Source: Bryobacterales bacterium
Lineage (GTDB): Bacteria; Acidobacteriota; Terriglobia; Bryobacterales; UBA6623
Direction: 5' to 3'
Length of the DNA: 64,000 bases
Assembly (NCBI GenBank): GCA_028819215.1
Contig: JAPPMG010000038.1
Location: 1-64,000, forward strand
Shown here: one piece after another, positions 26,780 through 35,660 of the stretch
Layout: each line of letters starts with the position of its first letter
Position numbering within the stretch: position 1 is the first letter of the stretch
Notes under the pieces: model-generated
Told to the model about the DNA's origin: nothing
The model's database searches: none
Seen by the model: the letters and a program-made list of their open reading frames with translations, nothing else
Position numbers and translations under genes: made by a program

Positions 26780-28459
26780 CTAGCCTAGACCTTCTACGAG
26801 TCCGTCGTCGGTGACGCGGATGGATTCCGCGGACGGCACCTTGGGAAGTCCAGGCATTGTCATGATCTCCCCGCAGATTGCAACGACGAAACCGGCCCCC
26901 GACGACAAGCGAACCTCCCGAACGGGCACCGCATGCCCGCTGGGCGAACCTAGCAGCTTGGGATCGGCGGAAAAGCTGTACTGCGTCTTGGCCATGCACA
27001 CCGGGAGCTTGCCATAGCCGGACTCGTCCCAGCGGCTCAGCTGGCCGCGAACCTTCTTGCCCGCCTCAATGCCGTCAGCATGGTAAATCCGCCTCGCGAC
27101 GACTTGCATCTTCTCTAGCAAGGGCATTTCGTCCGGATACAACGGCGTAAATCGGCTTTCGCGCTTCCGCAGCATCGCGATGACATGGCGCGCAAGCGCC
27201 TCCGCTCCCGCCGAACCGTCCGCCCAGTGCGTGCAAGGGATAGCCTCGATTCCGCAGCTGCTCGCATAGGACTGGATGGTGGCGATTTCGTCATCAGTGT
27301 CCGCAGCGAAACGGTTGATCGCCACGGCGGTCGGCACCCCGAACTGCCGGACATTGTCGATGTGTCGACCTAGGTTAGCGCAGCCCCTCGCGACCGCGGC
27401 GGCGTTCTCGGCAGCGAGGTCATCCTTCGGGACCCCGCCATTCCACTTCAGCGCGCGCGCGGTGGCGACGATTACCGCCGCCTCGGGATTCAACCCGGCG
27501 CCGCGACACTTGATGTTGAAGAATTTCTCTGCCCCGAGGTCCGCGCCGAACCCAGCCTCGGTGACCACGTAGTCCGCAAGCTTCAGCGCAGTCTTGGTTG
27601 CGATCACGGAATTGCAGCCGTGGGCGATATTTGCGAACGGGCCGCCATGGATGAACGCCGGAGTGTTCTCGATGGTCTGGGCGAGATTCGGTTGCATCGC
27701 GTCCCGCAGGAGCACGCTCATGGCACCATCGGCGCGGAGGTCGCGGCAGTACACGGGAGAACGGTCGCGGCGGTAGCCGACGATGATCTCGCCAAGCCGT
27801 CGTCTCAAGTCGCTCAGGTCGCTTGCCAGGCACAGAATGGCCATGATCTCGGAGGCGGCTGTGATGTCGAATCCGGTCTCGCGAGGGAACCCGTTGCGAA
27901 CGCCTCCAAGCGAGCTGACGATCTGGCGCAAGGCGCGGTCGTTCGTGTCGAGAACGCGCCGCCAGACCACACGCCGGGTGTCGATACCCGCGTTGCCACG
28001 CCAGTGGATGCTGTTGTCAACCAGTGCGGCGAGCAAGTTGTGGGCGGCCGCGATCGCGTGAAAGTCCCCGGTGAAGTGGAGGTTTATGTCCTCCATGGGG
28101 ACGACTTGAGCCCGCCCGCCACCGGTGGCCCCTCCCTTCATCCCGAAACATGGGCCGAGCGAAGGTTCGCGCAAGCATATCGCCGTCGTGTTGCCTAGCT
28201 GGCTCAGGGCGTCGCCTAGGCCGACAGTGGTCGTGGTCTTGCCCTCACCGGGAGGAGTCGGGTTCACCCCGGTAACCAGGATTAGCTTTCCGTCCGGTCG
28301 CCCGCCCAGCGAATCCGTGAACTGCCCGGACAGTTTCGCTTTGTCTCGACCGAACGAGAGGACATGCTCGCTCGGGACTCCAAGCCTGGCCGCAACCTCT
28401 TGTATTGGCCTAAGCCTTGCTGCTCGCGCTATTTCGATGTCGGTGCTGAAAGATGCCAT
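26780..28459 (-). CDS. fhs: Formate-tetrahydrofolate ligase
   Basis: 559 residues, the usual length. The nucleotide-binding TPPGEGKTT lies at about residues 68-76, followed by [23 protein letters not shown] and [11 protein letters not shown], all highly conserved in the family. It uses ATP, formate and tetrahydrofolate to make 10-formyl-tetrahydrofolate for purine, formyl-methionine and one-carbon metabolism. The gene stands alone, convergent to the SAM-hydrolase. It starts at ATG 28459. Confidence 0.96.
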   Translation of the reverse strand: MASFSTDIEIARAARLRPIQEVAARLGVPSEHVLSFGRDKAKLSGQFTDSLGGRPDGKLILVTGVNPTPPGEGKTTTTVGLGDALSQLGNTTAICLREPSLGPCFGMKGGATGGGRAQVVPMEDINLHFTGDFHAIAAAHNLLAALVDNSIHWRGNAGIDTRRVVWRRVLDTNDRALRQIVSSLGGVRNGFPRETGFDITAASEIMAILCLASDLSDLRRRLGEIIVGYRRDRSPVYCRDLRADGAMSVLLRDAMQPNLAQTIENTPAFIHGGPFANIAHGCNSVIATKTALKLADYVVTEAGFGADLGAEKFFNIKCRGAGLNPEAAVIVATARALKWNGGVPKDDLAAENAAAVARGCANLGRHIDNVRQFGVPTAVAINRFAADTDDEIATIQSYASSCGIEAIPCTHWADGSAGAEALARHVIAMLRKRESRFTPLYPDEMPLLEKMQVVARRIYHADGIEAGKKVRGQLSRWDESGYGKLPVCMAKTQYSFSADPKLLGSPSGHAVPVREVRLSSGAGFVVAICGEIMTMPGLPKVPSAESIRVTDDGLVEGLG

Positions 28460-28885
28460 AAGAAGTAGTCCGCTCTAGATCGACGGAGAATATCGGATCG
28501 CTGCTGTCAGGATCGGCCCGTGGGAGGGGCATGGGCCGGCGAGCAATCGGCTGTCCGCCGAGAACCGCTAGGGCGGGGCACTTGTGGCGAGCCATCTCGG
28601 CGAAGGCAAGCCTGCCGTCCAATGGATCTCATTGCACGAGAGCGTCCTTGACAGTTCGGATTGTAGCCGACAGGTTGGAGACCCGGAGTTCGGAGCAGGC
28701 TGGCGTGCCGCACTGGCCGCTTCCGCTGCGCCGCGTCCGGGCTCCATCCGAGCGTCGCGATGCGGTGGCAGGCGAGGGACTGAAGAACACGCGCGCTGGG
28801 ACTGTTCTCGTCCGCGCGGAGAGTAGCGGCATCGGCGACGCCACGCAAGACCGGCCAGGCTAGTGCGCCGGATTTCGTTCTCAAG
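28460..28885. other. Intergenic region with no supported gene
   Basis: A 426-base gap between fhs and the M23 gene. Both strands have open frames (minus 28507-28884, plus 28531-28863), but they are arginine/serine-rich and mutually overlapping with no recognisable domain. A TTGACA lies at 28648-28653 without a matching -10. It should hold the fhs promoter. Confidence 0.5.
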
Positions 28886-29749
28886 CTAGTCGGCGCGAGA
28901 AATGGGGTATGTGTTTGGCTTGCTCCTGAGATACCGGTACGGGTTGACGGTCAGACCCTTGGACCTCACCTCGTAGTGGACATGTGCGCCTGTGGTGCGC
29001 CCGGTCGATCCCACGAAACCGATCAGCTCGCCACGTTGGACCGGCTGGCCCGGTCGAACAAGGTATTCCTTGAGGTGTCCGTAGGTAGTGCTGAAGCCGT
29101 CCCTGCCGTGAAGGATCTTCACGCAGTTGCCGAGTCCCGCATCCCATCCCGCCATCGAGACGAATCCATCCGCTGTCGCCCGAACCGGGGAACCGTATGG
29201 CGCGCTAATGTCCATCCCGGTGTGGAACACGCCCTTGCCATTGAATGGGTCTTGGCGCTCTCCGTAGGTGCTCGTGATGTAGCCCTTGACTGGCCAGATC
29301 GACGGCGTGCTGTTCGCCAGCAGTGTCGAGTCGCCCAACAAACGGCGGTCGAGCGCGCCCTGAAGGCGGTCATACTGGTTTAGCGACGCGTAGTAGGCCG
29401 GGACTAGATCCGAGCCGAAGGCGTCTTCTGCCCCGGAGGCGTCGCGTTGAATGCCGTAGGCGATCGAGACTTGGTAGGCCAAACCACTCAGCGAGGCCAG
29501 CTGTTCGTCGCGCTCCTGCGAGGTCAGCACTAGGCTCTCGTACTCCGCGCGCAGCGCCTCGCTCTGGGACAGCAGCCGCTCCGTCTCCTTCGCCTGCCTA
29601 AAGTATCCGGCCGCCAGACCGATGGCTGCCAGCAGTGCGACTACAACCAAGCTAGCGGCTAGCTGCAATCCCAAGTGCGAGACCTCGAAGCGCCCAAGAC
29701 GTCCCAGCCGAGGATGGGCAATAATGACTAGGAATCGTTTGTCTCGCAT
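28886..29749 (-). CDS. Membrane-anchored M23 (LytM) peptidoglycan endopeptidase
   Basis: 287 residues from the ATG at 29749. A basic cytoplasmic N-terminus is followed by one membrane helix (LGLQLAASLVVVALLAAIGLAAGYF), a coiled-coil stretch (ETERLLSQSEALRAEYESL), and a LytM domain with HTGMDISAP and HVHYEV, which supply the zinc ligands His, Asp and His. This suggests an active endopeptidase, or an amidase activator such as EnvC/NlpD if the coiled coil dominates. It acts in the periplasm on cross-links. The frame is open further upstream, but this start gives a proper membrane topology. Confidence 0.88.
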   Translation of the reverse strand: MRDKRFLVIIAHPRLGRLGRFEVSHLGLQLAASLVVVALLAAIGLAAGYFRQAKETERLLSQSEALRAEYESLVLTSQERDEQLASLSGLAYQVSIAYGIQRDASGAEDAFGSDLVPAYYASLNQYDRLQGALDRRLLGDSTLLANSTPSIWPVKGYITSTYGERQDPFNGKGVFHTGMDISAPYGSPVRATADGFVSMAGWDAGLGNCVKILHGRDGFSTTYGHLKEYLVRPGQPVQRGELIGFVGSTGRTTGAHVHYEVRSKGLTVNPYRYLRSKPNTYPISRAD

Positions 29750-29920
29750 GCGGAACCTAGTGCTGGCACAGTGAACTGACCGATGCGCACGAGCGACATT
29801 GCGCGATCTTGGGCCCCAACTACCCAAAATACAAGACGGTGGACAGCGTTGTCAAGTTGCATTCGGTTCAACAAAGCCTTGGCGATGTGCGATTTAGTCC
29901 GAATTAATTCGTGCTAGGCC

Positions 29921-30853
29921 ATGGAAGATCAGCTCATCCGGATGATTGAGGCCCTCTGGGCCGGCCAGCGCAATTCTCACGTCGCAGTCGCTGGAGGGGA
30001 CGACTGCGGTGAGTTGCGCGTGTCGGACGGCGCGGTTGATTGGTTGATGACTTCGGACCAACTGATCCAAGACCGCCACTTCGTCCGGGATAGGCATCCG
30101 CCGCGGGACCTAGGCCGCAAGGCGCTCGTCCGATCGCTCAGCGACATAGCGGCGATGGGGGGAACGCCGCTGTGCTTCTTGCAAACCGTCTGCCTGCCTG
30201 ACTGGGCGGCGCGTTCGGCTTGGCACGAGGAATTTCAGCGGGGAATGCGGGCAGCGGCAGACGATCTCGATCTCCCTGACCTGGCGTTGTTGGGAGGGGA
30301 TGTTGCTGCCGGTGATCTGTTCGTCGCGACCGTGACCGCGATCGGGCAGGTCGCCACGGGAACCGCTTTGCTGCGTAGCGGCGCCCGCCCGGGCGACCAG
30401 CTCTGCGTCTCGGGCAGCTTGGGCGGATCCGCGCAGGGACTGAAGCTGCTCCTCAGCGAATCGCCCCCTCCGCTCGACCATCCCGCAGTGCGCCGGCACT
30501 GCGCGCCAAGTTCAAGACTGCCTTTGGGATGGTCGTTGCGGGAACTTCCCGCAACCGCGGCCTTGGACCTTAGCGACGGACTCGCGATCGATGCCAACCG
30601 CTTGGCCGACGCCAGCCGCGTGGCGCTCGTGATCGAAGCGTCCCGCGTGCCTGTGTTTCCGGGTTCGGCGCTAGCTGATGCGCTGGTCTCGGGCGAAGAG
30701 TACGAACTGCTGTTCACCTGTGCTGCCGGATGCACCGGGTTGAGCGGGCTGGACGTGACTCCGATCGGCGGGGTCGAGAGGGGATCGGGCGTTTGGCTCG
30801 AGACCGATCAAGGACGGCAGCGGCTCGTTCCAAGGGGATACAGCCATTTCTAG
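29921..30853 (+). CDS. thiL: Thiamine-monophosphate kinase
   Basis: 310 residues of the ThiL/AIR synthase-type fold. Signature parts are VAGGDDCGEL, the Mg-ATP loop region LSDIAAMGGTP, LLGGDVAAGD, ALDLSDGLAID and GEEYELLFTC. It phosphorylates thiamine monophosphate to the active cofactor thiamine diphosphate. It diverges from the M23 gene and converges on the symporter gene with a 16-base gap. Confidence 0.92.
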   Translation: MEDQLIRMIEALWAGQRNSHVAVAGGDDCGELRVSDGAVDWLMTSDQLIQDRHFVRDRHPPRDLGRKALVRSLSDIAAMGGTPLCFLQTVCLPDWAARSAWHEEFQRGMRAAADDLDLPDLALLGGDVAAGDLFVATVTAIGQVATGTALLRSGARPGDQLCVSGSLGGSAQGLKLLLSESPPPLDHPAVRRHCAPSSRLPLGWSLRELPATAALDLSDGLAIDANRLADASRVALVIEASRVPVFPGSALADALVSGEEYELLFTCAAGCTGLSGLDVTPIGGVERGSGVWLETDQGRQRLVPRGYSHF

Positions 30854-30869
30854 ATCCGTTCCCAGCCCC

Positions 30870-32342
30870 CTATACGTCCAGCAGCGCGTCGATCTCGCGG
30901 CCGAGCCGGGGCGGTGGGGTTGCTAGCGAGACCACGACGAATACGACGGTCGCTGCCAGCAACGCGACCGCACCGACCGCCAAGCCGGGCGGCAGAAGCG
31001 CGAAGCCGTGACGCGCCGACATCTCCAAGGTGAAATTCAGCGCAATGCTGGTAGTGATCGAGGCCACGCAAGCCTGTCCCGTGGCCCGCTTCCAGTTCAT
31101 GCCTATGCATACGCTGGGAACGATCGCGGCCGCGAATGTCCCCCAGCCAAACGTGCCGAGCAGGGCGATCAGGCTCTCCATGTAGAGCGCAAACACCGCC
31201 GATACGACCAGTAGCGCCCCCGTCACGATCCTGGACCACAGCAGTTCGCGCTCCAATGGCCTGCCCCGGAGCGCCATGGGAATATCCCGCACGACCGCGG
31301 CCGCGCCTAGGTTGAGGAATGAGTCCGCCGTCGACATGATTGCCGCCAACAGGCCCGCAAAGACGATGCCTGCCAGAAGTTCCGGGGTGTACTGGAGCAG
31401 GAACGTGGGTGCTGCAAGGTCGGGATTCTCCAGCTCGGGGTGATCTCCTCTGGCAACCAGCGTGCGCATCGCTAGCCCGATCCCCATCCACAGCATGGCC
31501 AGCACGAGGTAGCTCGCGCCGGTTGCGAGGGCGCTCCACTTCAGCTGCCGGATGTCCTTGAGCATCATCAGCTTGGTGACCGCGTGAGGCTGTCCGGATG
31601 CCCCGATCCCGAACAGAAGCATCCAGCTCAGCGCAGCCATGTCGCCCCGCGAGCCCCAAGGCCCGAAGTAGTCCGGTTCCATGGCCCACAGCGTCTGGCT
31701 GATGGCCTGCATGCCCCCGCCGACCTTGAGGCACTGCAGCAACACCGCGATGGCTGCGCCGAGCATCAGCAGGCCTTGGAACAGATCCGTATAGACGCCT
31801 GCCACAATCCCGCCCGCGATGGAGTAGAAGGCAAGCACCCCCAGCCCGATGCTCAGGGCTACCAGCAGATCGATGCCCAGGACGGCCTGCAGCACGGTGC
31901 CGATGGCAAGGATCTGCGTGCCGAGGTATCCGATAACGCCCAGGAAGATGGCCGCGCTCATCGCCAGCGCCGGCCACATGCCGCCGTAGCGGGCCGCGAT
32001 GGCTTCTGGCAAGGTCAGGATCGGTCGCACCTCGGCTAGCAGCCGCAGGCGCTTGCCTGTCAGGAGGAAGACCACCGGCAGGCTGAATGCCGATACGAAC
32101 ACCATCCAGAGCGAGCTCGAGCCGGATTCGTAGACCAGGCCGGGGCCGCCGACGAAGCCGAACCCGCTCATCACGCTCGAGATCGTCGCCATGACCACGA
32201 CGACCGGTCCCAAAGACTTGCCAGCGAGGAAGAAGTCGGCCGCCGAAGAGGTGCGGCGCATTGCCCACACGCCGATCGCCGCGCAACTCGCCAGATAGAC
32301 GACCACGCAAGTGATGATGAGCTGGGAATCGGCGGTCGGCAT
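30870..32342 (-). CDS. Sodium:solute symporter (SSS family)
   Basis: 490 residues with about 12-13 membrane segments. The family core is visible: SAADFFLAGKSLGPVVVVMATISS, YSIAGGIVAGVYTDLFQGLLM, IGASGQPHAVTKLMMLKD and LLAAIMSTADSFLNLGAA. It couples Na+ entry to uptake of an organic solute such as a sugar, carboxylate or amino acid; the substrate cannot be read. It follows a small membrane protein gene (16 bases apart) and a sulfatase in one minus-strand unit, so it may import what the upstream proteins release. Confidence 0.9.
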   Translation of the reverse strand: MPTADSQLIITCVVVYLASCAAIGVWAMRRTSSAADFFLAGKSLGPVVVVMATISSVMSGFGFVGGPGLVYESGSSSLWMVFVSAFSLPVVFLLTGKRLRLLAEVRPILTLPEAIAARYGGMWPALAMSAAIFLGVIGYLGTQILAIGTVLQAVLGIDLLVALSIGLGVLAFYSIAGGIVAGVYTDLFQGLLMLGAAIAVLLQCLKVGGGMQAISQTLWAMEPDYFGPWGSRGDMAALSWMLLFGIGASGQPHAVTKLMMLKDIRQLKWSALATGASYLVLAMLWMGIGLAMRTLVARGDHPELENPDLAAPTFLLQYTPELLAGIVFAGLLAAIMSTADSFLNLGAAAVVRDIPMALRGRPLERELLWSRIVTGALLVVSAVFALYMESLIALLGTFGWGTFAAAIVPSVCIGMNWKRATGQACVASITTSIALNFTLEMSARHGFALLPPGLAVGAVALLAATVVFVVVSLATPPPRLGREIDALLDV

Positions 32343-32357
32343 GAGTCGCTCGGACGC

Positions 32358-32768
32358 CTACTGCTTGGAGGAATAGCGCTCAATGAAAGCGCGCTGCCGG
32401 TCAGGCGGAAGGATTTCGCGGTCGAAGATCAGGCCGTAGAGCACGCCAAGCATCAATCCCAGGGGCGCGATGCCGTATACGAGCAGCGCCGTTCCAGCCG
32501 GGAACCCGCCGATGGTCCTGAGCGGCCCGGTCGGGTCGTGCAGGTGGAACTGAAGCGCCAGTACGCAGCAGAATCCGATCCCGAACGCCAGCACGGCTGC
32601 AACGGTGAGCTTGGATGGCCGCCCGGGCGAGCGCAGTCCAAGCAGGCACAGCACCACGATCAGCGCCACCGAGGCCATGCCGAGCAGGGCCGCGTTCCCG
32701 GCGAATCCGCTGGCCAGCGCGATCAGGCAAATGACGGCGGCCAGAGCCGCCAGCGGGGAATTGTTCAC
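32358..32768 (-). CDS. Small four-helix membrane protein, symporter partner candidate
   Basis: 136 residues from a GTG at 32768 that overlaps the sulfatase stop in a GTGA arrangement. Four membrane segments: ALAAVICLIALASGFAG, AALLGMASVALIVVLCLLGL, LTVAAVLAFGIGFCCVLALQF and ALLVYGIAPLGLMLGVLYGLI. Its place directly before a sodium symporter resembles the YhdT/PanF-type arrangement of a small subunit with the transporter, but the family is not certain. The longer frame from 32900 lies in sulfatase coding sequence. Confidence 0.65.
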   Translation of the reverse strand: MNNSPLAALAAVICLIALASGFAGNAALLGMASVALIVVLCLLGLRSPGRPSKLTVAAVLAFGIGFCCVLALQFHLHDPTGPLRTIGGFPAGTALLVYGIAPLGLMLGVLYGLIFDREILPPDRQRAFIERYSSKQ

Positions 32769-34201
32769 TTCCAAGGGGACTCGCGGTCCTCCAAGATGGA
32801 ATACGCCTCGGTGTAGACCTCCGCCATGCGCTCGTCCCAGCCTACGGCGATAGACGGGTCCTCTGGCTGCTCGCCCATGTCGCCTGTGTGCTGGATCCAC
32901 AGGTCAAGAGCGGATGCCATGCGCGTGAGTATCTGCTGATGCTCCGGCGATTCGGCAAGGTTGTGCAGCTCGTTCGGATCGGTCTCGGTATCGTACAGCT
33001 CTTCTTCCGGGCGGCTGCGGGCGAGGAACGGATTCTCGCTGGCGCTGAGCTGCCCGTCCTTCTCCAGCCTGAGCATCTGGCGCCAGATGGGATAGGACGT
33101 CTCTTTGTATCGGTTCAGCTGCATATAGGGCCGATCGGGAAAGTAATTGCGGATGTACTTGTAGCGCTTATCGCGGACCGCGCGAATGCGGTCAACCGTC
33201 TCGTCGCAGCGATCGCGCGCTGCAAACACGTACTCCCGCGCAGGCGCCGCGTCCTCGCCAAGGAAGACGCGGCCCTCCAAGTGGGACGGCACCTCAATGC
33301 CGGCGATTGCCAGCGAGGTCGCCGACAGGTCGATGCTGCTCACCAGTTCATCGCGCACGCTGCCGGGCTCGAGCTGCCCTGGCCAGCGGATCAGCAGAGG
33401 CACGCGGATACCGCCGTCGTAGAGGAATTGCTTGTCGCGGGGCATCGGCCGTCCGTGGTCTCCGAAGAAGATCACGACCGTCCGATCCGCGATGCCGTCT
33501 TCCTCCAAGCGGTCGAGCACGCGGCCGACTTTCTCGTCGAGCAGGCGCACGGCGTCCAGGTATCCCGCCCAGTCTTTCTTCGCGACGTCGCCCTGCGGGT
33601 AGTATGCCGGAGGAGCTACGGCAGATGGATCCGTCGGCGAGTCGATGTCGCCGGCGAAGCCCCATGGCTCGGTCGCCTTGCCCCGGTGCGGCTCGAAGAT
33701 GTTGACTTGGGCGTAGAACGGTTGCCCGGCTGCCCGGTCGCGCCAGTTGCTGCCGTCGAACGGCTTTTTGTGCTGGAAATTGAAATCGGTCTTGTTGCGC
33801 CCGCCCAGGCCGCTCTGGTGGTCGTTGACGGTGTAGTAGCCTGCCTCGCGGAAGTAGTCCGTGATCAGCCGTACAGGCTCGGGCAGCGCGTAGCCATCGT
33901 TGCGATGGCTACGGTGCGCGTGCGCGCCGATGCTCGTCTGGTACATGCCCGTGATGAGCGCGGACCGCGATGGCGAGCAAACCGGGCACGTGACGTAGGC
34001 GTTGGTGAACCGAGCGCCCTCGGCCGCCAGGCGGTCGATGTTGGGGGTGCTGACCTCGGTGCTGCCATAGCACGACAGATCCGGCGAGAGGTCGTCGGCG
34101 ATGATCCAGACGACGTTCCAAGGTGCGGGCAACGATACGCCGCATCCGATTGCGCCCGCGGCGGTCACGCTTCCGAGGAACTGCCTGCGTGTAGTGGTCA
34201 T
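32765..34201 (-). CDS. Exported sulfatase, heparan-N-sulfatase-like
   Basis: 478 residues from the ATG at 34201 (a longer frame to 34222 lacks a better start). A Tat-type signal (TTRRQFLGSVTAAGAIG) leads to the metal-binding ADDLSPD (D36, D37), the formylglycine motif CSPSR at 75-79, and FFGDHGRPMPRDKQFLYDGG with the metal-binding D and H. The S1 N-sulfatase-like pattern also shows EELYDTETDPNELHNLAESP near the end. It would remove sulfate groups from a sulfated sugar. It is the first gene of a three-gene unit with the small membrane protein and the symporter. Confidence 0.88.
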   Translation of the reverse strand: MTTTRRQFLGSVTAAGAIGCGVSLPAPWNVVWIIADDLSPDLSCYGSTEVSTPNIDRLAAEGARFTNAYVTCPVCSPSRSALITGMYQTSIGAHAHRSHRNDGYALPEPVRLITDYFREAGYYTVNDHQSGLGGRNKTDFNFQHKKPFDGSNWRDRAAGQPFYAQVNIFEPHRGKATEPWGFAGDIDSPTDPSAVAPPAYYPQGDVAKKDWAGYLDAVRLLDEKVGRVLDRLEEDGIADRTVVIFFGDHGRPMPRDKQFLYDGGIRVPLLIRWPGQLEPGSVRDELVSSIDLSATSLAIAGIEVPSHLEGRVFLGEDAAPAREYVFAARDRCDETVDRIRAVRDKRYKYIRNYFPDRPYMQLNRYKETSYPIWRQMLRLEKDGQLSASENPFLARSRPEEELYDTETDPNELHNLAESPEHQQILTRMASALDLWIQHTGDMGEQPEDPSIAVGWDERMAEVYTEAYSILEDRESPWK

Positions 34202-34277
34202 GGTTGTCTCTGGGGACCGCACGCCGATGCAACCGAGCGGGATGCTGGCTGGGCGGCCAAGAATCCGGGCATGCGCC

Positions 34278-35660
34278 TCAAGGATTTCGGATATTGTACA
34301 GGAACGTGAACTGCAGGCGGATGTCCCCGCCGAGGTATTCCTCGGGAAGAGGCGGGAAGGGATTCGAGGCGCTCACGCCGGCGACGGCCGCGCGATCCAG
34401 CGGCGGTGCACCGGAAGTCTTGGCGATCACCAGCTTGGGCACACTGCCGTTGCGCGCGACCGAGAACTGGATCAGGGTGCGCCCGCGACTCATGCCTAGT
34501 CGGGCGCTCTCCGGGATCACGGCGAACCAGTTCCGCCTCACCGCTGCCAGCACCTGAGTCAGATAGGGCCTGAAGTCGACACCGCGCGGGTCGCTCAGCA
34601 GCTCTACGAGGCTGCCCGATTCGGACGGGCTGTTAGGCAGCATGACCCTGGCGTTGGAGCCGCCGATGCCATCGCCCACCGCTTGTCTCGGAGGCCCGCT
34701 GCGCTTCATCTGCTCGATCGCTCCGGAGATGACCTCTCCGGGCCGGGGAGTCAGTTCCAGCGTTCCTAGCTGGGCGCTGCCTTGGCGGCTTGGCATACGC
34801 GCAGGAGGATTCTCGAGCTTCAGGACTGCGCGCTTGCGAGCAGGTGCCGCGGGCATCGGTAACAGCCGTGGGTCGCGGGCCTGCGCGAGTTCAACGCCCC
34901 TGCGAAACTCTCCCGGGTCTGGGCTCTGCGCTGGCGGAGGCTCCGGTTCCGGTGCTTCCTCTTCTTCCTCGAGCGCCGGATTTTCGGGTTCGGGCTCGGG
35001 TTCTTCGACTTCGACCGGCTGGGCCACCTCCGCGACTTCCTCTGGCTCCGGCTCTGGGGCGGGCTCGGGCTCGGGTCCGGGGCCCGGATCCGGCGCCGGC
35101 GCGGGCAGGCCGCGGAACCCGTCCTGTCCCTCGCCCGCTATGGCGACTTGCCTCTGCAGCGGTGGCAGGTCATCCAGTGACGGGGTCATCAGGGTGATCT
35201 GCACGGAGTTCCAATCCGCCGGCTCGCTCAGCTCCAGCTGCATCGTTCCCGGTGCGACCAAGATCAGCAAGCCGGCTGCATGCAGTACTGCCGAGGCTGC
35301 CTTCGTCAGCGCTGCGCGCGATTGCAACCCCCGCCGTTCCCACGCAACTTCGAGATGAAGATCGGTCCCAGCGTCGGGCGGCCATACGCCGTCTCCGGCG
35401 GCGTCGTCGTATCTGTGCCGGGGATCGAAGCGTTCCGCCATGAACTCCGGGGCCGGGCCATCCCGGCGCAGCCGATGCGGAGTCGCCGCGCCGTGCGCCC
35501 GCTGCCAAGCGAGCCGCCGTTCGAATTCGGCGACCCGCAGGTACAGCGGGTGTTCGCTGGGCTGCAGCGCCGCCCCGTGCGCGATCGAGGCCCGGGCGGC
35601 CAAGCTCTCGGAATAGTCTTCGAGCAGGAGATGAAGTCGGAATTTGTCCGGGCCCGGCAA
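34278..35660 (-). CDS. TonB-like protein with a long proline/glutamate-rich spacer
   Basis: About 460 residues from a TTG directly after the upstream TAA stop. A cytoplasmic N-terminal region of about 115 residues precedes a single membrane helix (about 117-137, AALTKAASAVLHAAGLLILV), a periplasmic Pro/Glu-rich spacer (about 185-250), and a C-terminal TonB-like region with FRPYLTQVLAAVRRNWF and PFPPLPEEY. It would carry proton-motive-force energy to outer-membrane receptors. The long cytoplasmic extension is unusual for TonB. An in-frame ATG at 35441 would shorten it. It may be co-translated with the GnnA-like gene. Confidence 0.72.
   Translation of the reverse strand: MPGPDKFRLHLLLEDYSESLAARASIAHGAALQPSEHPLYLRVAEFERRLAWQRAHGAATPHRLRRDGPAPEFMAERFDPRHRYDDAAGDGVWPPDAGTDLHLEVAWERRGLQSRAALTKAASAVLHAAGLLILVAPGTMQLELSEPADWNSVQITLMTPSLDDLPPLQRQVAIAGEGQDGFRGLPAPAPDPGPGPEPEPAPEPEPEEVAEVAQPVEVEEPEPEPENPALEEEEEAPEPEPPPAQSPDPGEFRRGVELAQARDPRLLPMPAAPARKRAVLKLENPPARMPSRQGSAQLGTLELTPRPGEVISGAIEQMKRSGPPRQAVGDGIGGSNARVMLPNSPSESGSLVELLSDPRGVDFRPYLTQVLAAVRRNWFAVIPESARLGMSRGRTLIQFSVARNGSVPKLVIAKTSGAPPLDRAAVAGVSASNPFPPLPEEYLGGDIRLQFTFLYNIRNP

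Noticed and set aside
28648-28653. Perfect TTGACA in the fhs/M23 gap
   Set aside because: No -10 at a suitable distance and no gene downstream on that strand.
30850-32310. 486-codon minus-strand open frame overlapping the symporter
   Set aside because: It is a second frame within the symporter gene with an Arg/Gly-rich composition; the symporter frame is clearly the coding one.
32888-34309. 473-codon plus-strand open frame
   Set aside because: Antisense to the sulfatase at 32765, with no domain.
34920-35110. Pro/Glu-rich repetitive coding in the TonB-like gene
   Set aside because: Not a tandem DNA repeat array; it is the usual TonB-type periplasmic spacer.
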